NCBI GenBank assembly: GCA_027483605.1
Contig: JAIXUE010000048.1
Coordinates: forward strand, 1-56,234
Direction: 5' to 3'
Length of the DNA: 56,234 bases
Source: Cryomorphaceae bacterium
GTDB taxonomy: Bacteria; Bacteroidota; Bacteroidia; Flavobacteriales_D; Crocinitomicaceae
Shown: in pieces, positions 51,763 to 56,234 of the stretch
How positions within the stretch are numbered: position 1 is the stretch's first letter
Layout: each line of letters opens with the position of its first letter
Made by a program: the position numbers and the translations under genes
The notes under the pieces: generated by a model
The model's input: only the letters and a program-made list of their open reading frames with translations
The model's database searches: none
Told to the model about the DNA's origin: nothing

Positions 51763-53349
51763 ATGAGAAACATTTTACCAAACACGTTGCTTTTTGCGAT
51801 AGTTACGCTGCTTAGTCCAAAAGCAGGACGCACACAAATTGTTAATCACATTATACTTGACCACAACAATGTCAGTTGTATCCTTACAGATGAGGGAGGG
51901 TTTTTTACGGATGTCTCTTCAACCAATGCAGCATATCAAGTTCCGAAAAGTGATAGCGTCAGTAGCATTTTTGCAGGTAGCTTTTTCGTTGGCGCACAAG
52001 ATCCGATGGGGCAAATTTACTTTTCGGGCCGAAAATATAGTTTGGGAGGCAGCGAGAGTAGTTTTCACTCGGGTCCAATTGCCGACCCATTTTATTACAA
52101 CACCAGTACGTACTCACAACTGTACCAGAATGCACTCTGGAAAGTGAGTAAAGCAGCAATTGATTCGCATCAAGTTCATTTTCAGACGGCCGGATACCAA
52201 ATCCCTAATGCCATTTTAAAATGGCCTGGGAATGGAGTTGTGCCTATGGGCGTAGCCGCTCAATTGGCACCTTATATCGACCTGAATCAAAATGGCATTT
52301 ATGAACCTCAACTTGGCGAATACCCCGATATCCGTGGCGATGAAGCAGTGTATATCATTATGAACGACGAATCCTATTTACCCGATGGCAATCAATTGCG
52401 CATTGAATTGCATGCGATGTTTTATCAGTTTAGTACTGGAAATTACCTCAACAATACTACGTTCATGAATGTGCAGGTCTTTAACAGAAGTAATATCAAC
52501 TACGCGAATTACCATCAAGGAATATATATTGATTATGATATTGGTAATTTTTCCGATGATCGTCTTGGTTGTTCTCCTGATAAAAATATGTTATTTGCCT
52601 ATAATGGCGATGACTTCGATGAAAATGATGGGGGCACTATGGGTTACGGCCCCAATCCGCCTTGTCAGGCTTTAGTGAGTTTATCTCATCCATTAAAAAG
52701 TGGGGCAGCCTTTACTACTGGCCAAGATTATTTTGCCAATGATGCTGCTTTGTGGTTACTGATGAATAGCCAATGGACAGACACCACCCTATGGATCAAC
52801 CCGCTGACCAATCAAGTGACAGATTTTATTTTACCCGATAATCCAAATGACCCCAATGGTTGGAGTGAAGAAGCGCTTGGCTTACCTTCCGGTGATAGAC
52901 GCGGCATGATTACTATCTATGAACAAACATTTAGACCTGGAGCTAAAATTTGTTCGGACTATGCTTTCATTTATAGCCGCGTCGGTTCGCGTTTACAAAA
53001 TGTCCAAGATGTTTGGAATATTGCTACAAGTTTACAAGCACTTTATAATTCATCGGAGCAATTTGTATGTCAGACTAGTTCAGTTGGCATCTTTTCCGAA
53101 ATGAAAACACCAGAAAAACTGCTAAGTATATATCCTAATCCAGCAAATGCAATCATTACGATTGACAGTAAATTTCAAACGCCGTATGAAATAGAGATCT
53201 ATAATTCAATGGGGCAGTTGGTACTTCAGAAAAACATGCAAGGACTTTCAAATGAAACCATCTCATTGGAAGGGCTTTCGACGGGTTGTTACCTGATCAA
53301 GGCATCAAATGGACAAGAAGTAATTTCAGAGAAATTGGTCGTGGAGTAG
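51763..53349 (+). CDS. T9SS-sorted protein, paralogue of the 1347-residue protein
   Basis: A 528-residue secreted protein from ATG 51763 (signal peptide MRNILPNTLLFAIVTLLS...). It shares with the 38924-42967 protein the pattern GGFFTDVSSTNAAYQVPKSDS (as in NYSMYEVPKNSG), SIFAGSFFVGAQD, LNNTTFMNVQVFNRS, DRLGCSPDKNMLFAYNGDDFD and PNDPNGW. It ends in a T9SS type A sorting domain (LSIYPNPANAIITI ... GCYLIKASNGQEVISEKLVVE). It is shorter and lacks the large middle part of its paralogue. Likely surface-exposed; role unknown. Confidence 0.75.
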   Translation: MRNILPNTLLFAIVTLLSPKAGRTQIVNHIILDHNNVSCILTDEGGFFTDVSSTNAAYQVPKSDSVSSIFAGSFFVGAQDPMGQIYFSGRKYSLGGSESSFHSGPIADPFYYNTSTYSQLYQNALWKVSKAAIDSHQVHFQTAGYQIPNAILKWPGNGVVPMGVAAQLAPYIDLNQNGIYEPQLGEYPDIRGDEAVYIIMNDESYLPDGNQLRIELHAMFYQFSTGNYLNNTTFMNVQVFNRSNINYANYHQGIYIDYDIGNFSDDRLGCSPDKNMLFAYNGDDFDENDGGTMGYGPNPPCQALVSLSHPLKSGAAFTTGQDYFANDAALWLLMNSQWTDTTLWINPLTNQVTDFILPDNPNDPNGWSEEALGLPSGDRRGMITIYEQTFRPGAKICSDYAFIYSRVGSRLQNVQDVWNIATSLQALYNSSEQFVCQTSSVGIFSEMKTPEKLLSIYPNPANAIITIDSKFQTPYEIEIYNSMGQLVLQKNMQGLSNETISLEGLSTGCYLIKASNGQEVISEKLVVE

Positions 53350-53356
53350 TTTTATT

Positions 53357-55000
53357 TTACCTCAACAAATTCAAATGTCCACTAACTGTTTGGCTTTTAT
53401 CTGAATTGACAAATCGGTAGGATACTTGATAGGTATAGGTGCCAATGGGTGAGATACCTTTATTGGCATAAGTGCCATCCCAGCCAATACTAGGATCTTT
53501 ACTGATGAAAATGATTTCTCCCCAACGGTTGTATATCGTGAGTTCAAATTGATTCGGATCAATGTTTCTGCCTTCTACCTTGAAAACGTTGTTGAAAGCG
53601 TTGCCGTCGGGGCTGAAAGTATTGGGAATGTACAATGCAGCATCTTCTACAATATTCAGAATACTCGTTACTTCACTTGAGCAGCCTTGGTCATTACTTA
53701 CCACCAATTGAAAAGTTTGATTGCCACTGGTATTACTTGGAATAGAGAAAACCGGATTTTGTAAGATGCTGGTTTGGACAGACCCGCTCTCGGTGGTATA
53801 GGTCCAGTTCCAAGTGGAAATTTGCCCTAAAGACTGATCGAGCAACTGAATTTCCGTCATGCCAAATTCGAGGAGGGCTGGGGAGCTGCTGAATGCAGCA
53901 GTTGGCGTTGGAGAAATCGTCAGATTGACTGTAATGGTGCTGTCGCAACCATTGGTGTTGGGAATGATATATGAGAAGCTCCCGCTTTCGGTGTAGGTTT
54001 GTCCGTTGGGCGCAAAAAATGGGCCGCAGGAGTTGATGGCAAGCGAACTGGCGGAGCTTTGGTTGATGGTTAAATTCAGATTGACGAGGCTATCACAGCC
54101 ATTCACGTTGCCACCTACAATTGTATAAACCGGGGTATTTGTGGAGCTCGTGTAGGTGTTACCGTCTATCCAGGTGTAGCTTTCACAAGCGCTCTGGACA
54201 TCGGTTCCAATGACATTTTGACTAACCGCCAAATTCAAGGTAACTATAGAATCACAGCCTGCGGCGTTGGTAAGTGTTACGCTTTGCGAGCCGGCGCTTG
54301 TGATGCTAAGGCCATTCCAATTGTATGGAAATTGGTCATTGCAAATGGTTTGGTTTACTGTGCTTGCATTTGGCACGCAAGCACCACAGCAATTGCCCGT
54401 TTGTGCACTGATCGTGTAGTTAGCGCTACTGAGCCAACACGGATACTGTACATTTAAGCCCCTGAGTACGCCGCCAAATTGATTCTGAAAATAGGCCAGC
54501 ACTTGGTCTACGGTATTGCAGCCTCCTTGGTTCGCGTCTACATTGCAACTGTAGAGGCAAATAATCCCGGAATTCCAACCATTCGGGATGTTAAAGTAAT
54601 TCGGATTCGGTGGGCTAATGATCGTGACGGGTGGCGCCACATTCACAGTGAGTATGGACGTATTGATACCCGTAAAGCTAGAAGTGTTGATCGGAAAACC
54701 ACAATTGTTATTGTTTTGTGCAGAATTGAAGCCCGCGTATAGCACTTCCGTAACGCTACTGACAAATGGGCCACTAAACGTAACATTAACTGGCTCATAA
54801 GTACAGATGCCAATTTTAAGATTTGGGATGTTTTGATCCACCACAATATTGAGGTTGCCGCCGTCGTAATTGGCAAACAAAATCCAGTTTCCTGTCGGGT
54901 CACAATTTGGCGTGAAACTGCTTTGTGCTTTGACGTTTAAAAAAGCAGTAAAAAACAAGATGAGAAAAAAAACTTTGGAGAGGCAAATTTTCGGGTTCAT
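53357..55000 (-). CDS. gliding-motility-type secreted protein with T9SS type B sorting domain
   Basis: A 547-residue protein with signal peptide (ends NVKAQ). The middle holds three repeats of the pattern C.S...W.G..Y..S...Y......GCDS...LNLTI (for example near residues 215-350), followed by a PKD-like domain (about 370-450). The C-terminal ~85 residues form the CHU_C/T9SS type B sorting domain: YIPNTFSPDGNAFNNVFKVEG, LTIYNRWGEIIF, WDGTYANKGISPIGTYTYQVSY. It is convergent with the 51763 gene, 7 bases apart. Confidence 0.88.
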   Translation of the reverse strand: MNPKICLSKVFFLILFFTAFLNVKAQSSFTPNCDPTGNWILFANYDGGNLNIVVDQNIPNLKIGICTYEPVNVTFSGPFVSSVTEVLYAGFNSAQNNNNCGFPINTSSFTGINTSILTVNVAPPVTIISPPNPNYFNIPNGWNSGIICLYSCNVDANQGGCNTVDQVLAYFQNQFGGVLRGLNVQYPCWLSSANYTISAQTGNCCGACVPNASTVNQTICNDQFPYNWNGLSITSAGSQSVTLTNAAGCDSIVTLNLAVSQNVIGTDVQSACESYTWIDGNTYTSSTNTPVYTIVGGNVNGCDSLVNLNLTINQSSASSLAINSCGPFFAPNGQTYTESGSFSYIIPNTNGCDSTITVNLTISPTPTAAFSSSPALLEFGMTEIQLLDQSLGQISTWNWTYTTESGSVQTSILQNPVFSIPSNTSGNQTFQLVVSNDQGCSSEVTSILNIVEDAALYIPNTFSPDGNAFNNVFKVEGRNIDPNQFELTIYNRWGEIIFISKDPSIGWDGTYANKGISPIGTYTYQVSYRFVNSDKSQTVSGHLNLLR

Positions 55001-55092
55001 GAGTACGCTGAAAGCTAGTTCTTTTTATAGATTTCTTTATTTGCTTTTCCAAACAAATAGGGCTTGGTTTTGTTTGACAATAAAAGCAAGTT

Positions 55093-56234
55093 ATGAAATC
55101 AATCTTTGTCATTCTCCTCTTTACCTTTTGTTCATTTTTCACTGTTGCACAAACCAATGTTGCTGGTGGTATTTTCCAAAATACTACTTGGTCTTTGAGT
55201 GGCAGCCCTTATATTGTGAACAGTTCTATTGTTGTGTTCCCCGGAAAAACCTTAACGATTGAGCCTGGCGTAGAAATTCAAATCAATAACCAGAACAATA
55301 GCAATATTTATATCGAGACCCGTGGCACCATCAATTGCATCGGTACAGACGCACAGCCGATCAAGGTTTATGCGTTATTTGATACGATGAATACCGCTGC
55401 ATGGCAAGGTTTTGTGTGCACGAGTACGCAAGGAGGTGTTTTGAATGCAGATCGCATCGAGATTGCCAATGCGTACTTCCCTTTATCTTACGAAACAATT
55501 CCTACAACGCTTTCCTATACCAATAGCAAATTCATCCGTTGCTTTCAGGCAGTTACGGTAGGCACCAACCTTAATTTGTCAGGCTGTGAATTCATCGATA
55601 ATGAAGTAGGGGTTTACGGCTGGGCCAATTTCAACATCAATAACTGCCTTTTTAAAGACAACTCGACCTCATTATATCTATATGCTAGTGCTTTTGCAAT
55701 GAGTAATTGTAGTTTCGTCGACAACCAAATTGGCCTCTCCTTTTTGGCCAATTCAGTAGATTCTATTGTTATTTCTAATTGCGAATTTCTGAACAACGGT
55801 TTGGCAATCAATTACCCGAATAACGGTAGAGTGGAGAATTGCCTCTTCTCTGACAACGGCACCGCCATTCAATATGCTTACAAATGTGAAATTCTGAATA
55901 ATGAACTTCTTTATAATGAGCTTGCCATCGAAGCGTCTGTCGATGCCGAAATCCATAACAACCAAATCAACAACAACACGGGTGGCCTACTCATTTCGAA
56001 TGTATCGAGCGTACAAGACAGCCCTGCAATCTATGATAACGAGATTTGTGGTAATATCAATTTTGCAGTGAACAACAACACCAACATGAACTATTCGCTA
56101 TTCAGCAATTGCCTCTGTGACCTCGACTCCGCTCAAATTGAAGCCTACCTTATTGACGGCTACGACGACATCACCAAAGGCCTCATCAACTACCAAGTTT
56201 ACGATTCCAGCTGCACTGTACTATTGGGTAATGT
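55093..56234 (+). CDS. right-handed parallel beta-helix secreted protein (3' partial)
   Basis: The frame from ATG 55093 stays open to the window end (380 codons), so the C-terminus is missing. Signal peptide MKSIFVILLFTFCSFFTVAQ is followed by a beta-helix domain of the right-handed pectate-lyase-superfamily type. It opens with IVVFPGKTLTIEPGVEIQI and continues with rungs of the form NC.F.DN...LYL / SNCSFVDNQIGLSFL / SNCEFLNNGLAINY. Such repeats bind or cleave polysaccharides, or form adhesins; no catalytic site is seen. The missing end probably holds a T9SS domain. Confidence 0.8.
   Translation, partial: MKSIFVILLFTFCSFFTVAQTNVAGGIFQNTTWSLSGSPYIVNSSIVVFPGKTLTIEPGVEIQINNQNNSNIYIETRGTINCIGTDAQPIKVYALFDTMNTAAWQGFVCTSTQGGVLNADRIEIANAYFPLSYETIPTTLSYTNSKFIRCFQAVTVGTNLNLSGCEFIDNEVGVYGWANFNINNCLFKDNSTSLYLYASAFAMSNCSFVDNQIGLSFLANSVDSIVISNCEFLNNGLAINYPNNGRVENCLFSDNGTAIQYAYKCEILNNELLYNELAIEASVDAEIHNNQINNNTGGLLISNVSSVQDSPAIYDNEICGNINFAVNNNTNMNYSLFSNCLCDLDSAQIEAYLIDGYDDITKGLINYQVYDSSCTVLLGN

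Overview
The window is a chromosomal segment of a Bacteroidota bacterium. The evidence is secreted proteins with type IX secretion (T9SS) C-terminal sorting domains of both type A and type B, promoters of the Bacteroidota TAnnTTTG type instead of Shine-Dalgarno leaders, the gene order ftsX-DUF3098-uppP-truB, a lipoprotein SPFH protein, and many lipoproteins and small beta-barrels. I cannot place it below phylum; a Flavobacteriales-, Saprospirales- or Chitinophagales-like lineage would fit. No plasmid, phage or IS genes and no CRISPR array are visible.

Layout. (1) 1-20.7 kb: a + strand accessory stretch. It opens inside a VanW-glycosyltransferase gene and continues with a chagasin-like protease inhibitor lipoprotein, a ParD antitoxin with an internally deleted ParE, a DUF6794 protein, a protein made of six 63-bp repeats, and a long run of exported, lipoprotein or membrane orphans. 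Two pairs of otherwise unrelated genes in this stretch share nearly identical 5' ends that encode the signal peptide or first membrane segment. Embedded here are a two-gene unit with a spheroidene-monooxygenase-like enzyme, a rhomboid protease, a double-barrel outer membrane protein flanked by two paralogous T9SS-sorted proteins, two DUF1801 proteins and a VIT-family metal transporter. (2) 20.7-30.0 kb: a tightly packed - strand run mreC-mreD-mrdA(PBP2)-rodA-PBP1A-scoA-scoB-cysQ, i.e. the cell elongation machinery joined to 3-oxoacid CoA-transferase and a nucleotidase; mreB is not in the window. (3) 30.0-35.2 kb: a DUF1272-GNAT fusion, an epimerase-like protein, a PAP2 phosphatase and a polytopic membrane protein whose 3' end is duplicated on the far side of a HigBA-like toxin-antitoxin module. 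Then come a small barrel protein, a tRNA-Ser(GGA) gene and a damaged tRNA-like copy next to it. (4) 35.2-43.0 kb: - strand MFS transporter, MgtE, an exported superoxide dismutase with a C-terminal extension, and a 1347-residue T9SS-sorted protein. (5) 43.0-49.3 kb: truncated globin, ftsX-DUF3098-uppP-truB, tRNA-Leu(CAA), an AT-rich orphan, a TlpA-like protein and an SPFH lipoprotein. (6) 49.5 kb to the end: a cell-surface cluster with a coiled-coil lipoprotein, a triple fasciclin protein, a second T9SS protein related to the 1347-residue one, a type B (CHU_C) protein, and a beta-helix protein cut by the window end.

The core functions that recur are envelope biogenesis (elongasome, FtsX, UppP, PBPs) and surface protein display through T9SS; the T9SS machinery itself lies elsewhere. 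The most noteworthy non-core signals are the shared signal-peptide cassettes, the toxin-antitoxin module bounded by a 51-bp duplicated gene end, the dead ParE, the tRNA-Ser-derived repeat, the back-to-back leaderless promoters at 30.04-30.07 kb, and the superoxide dismutase fusion.
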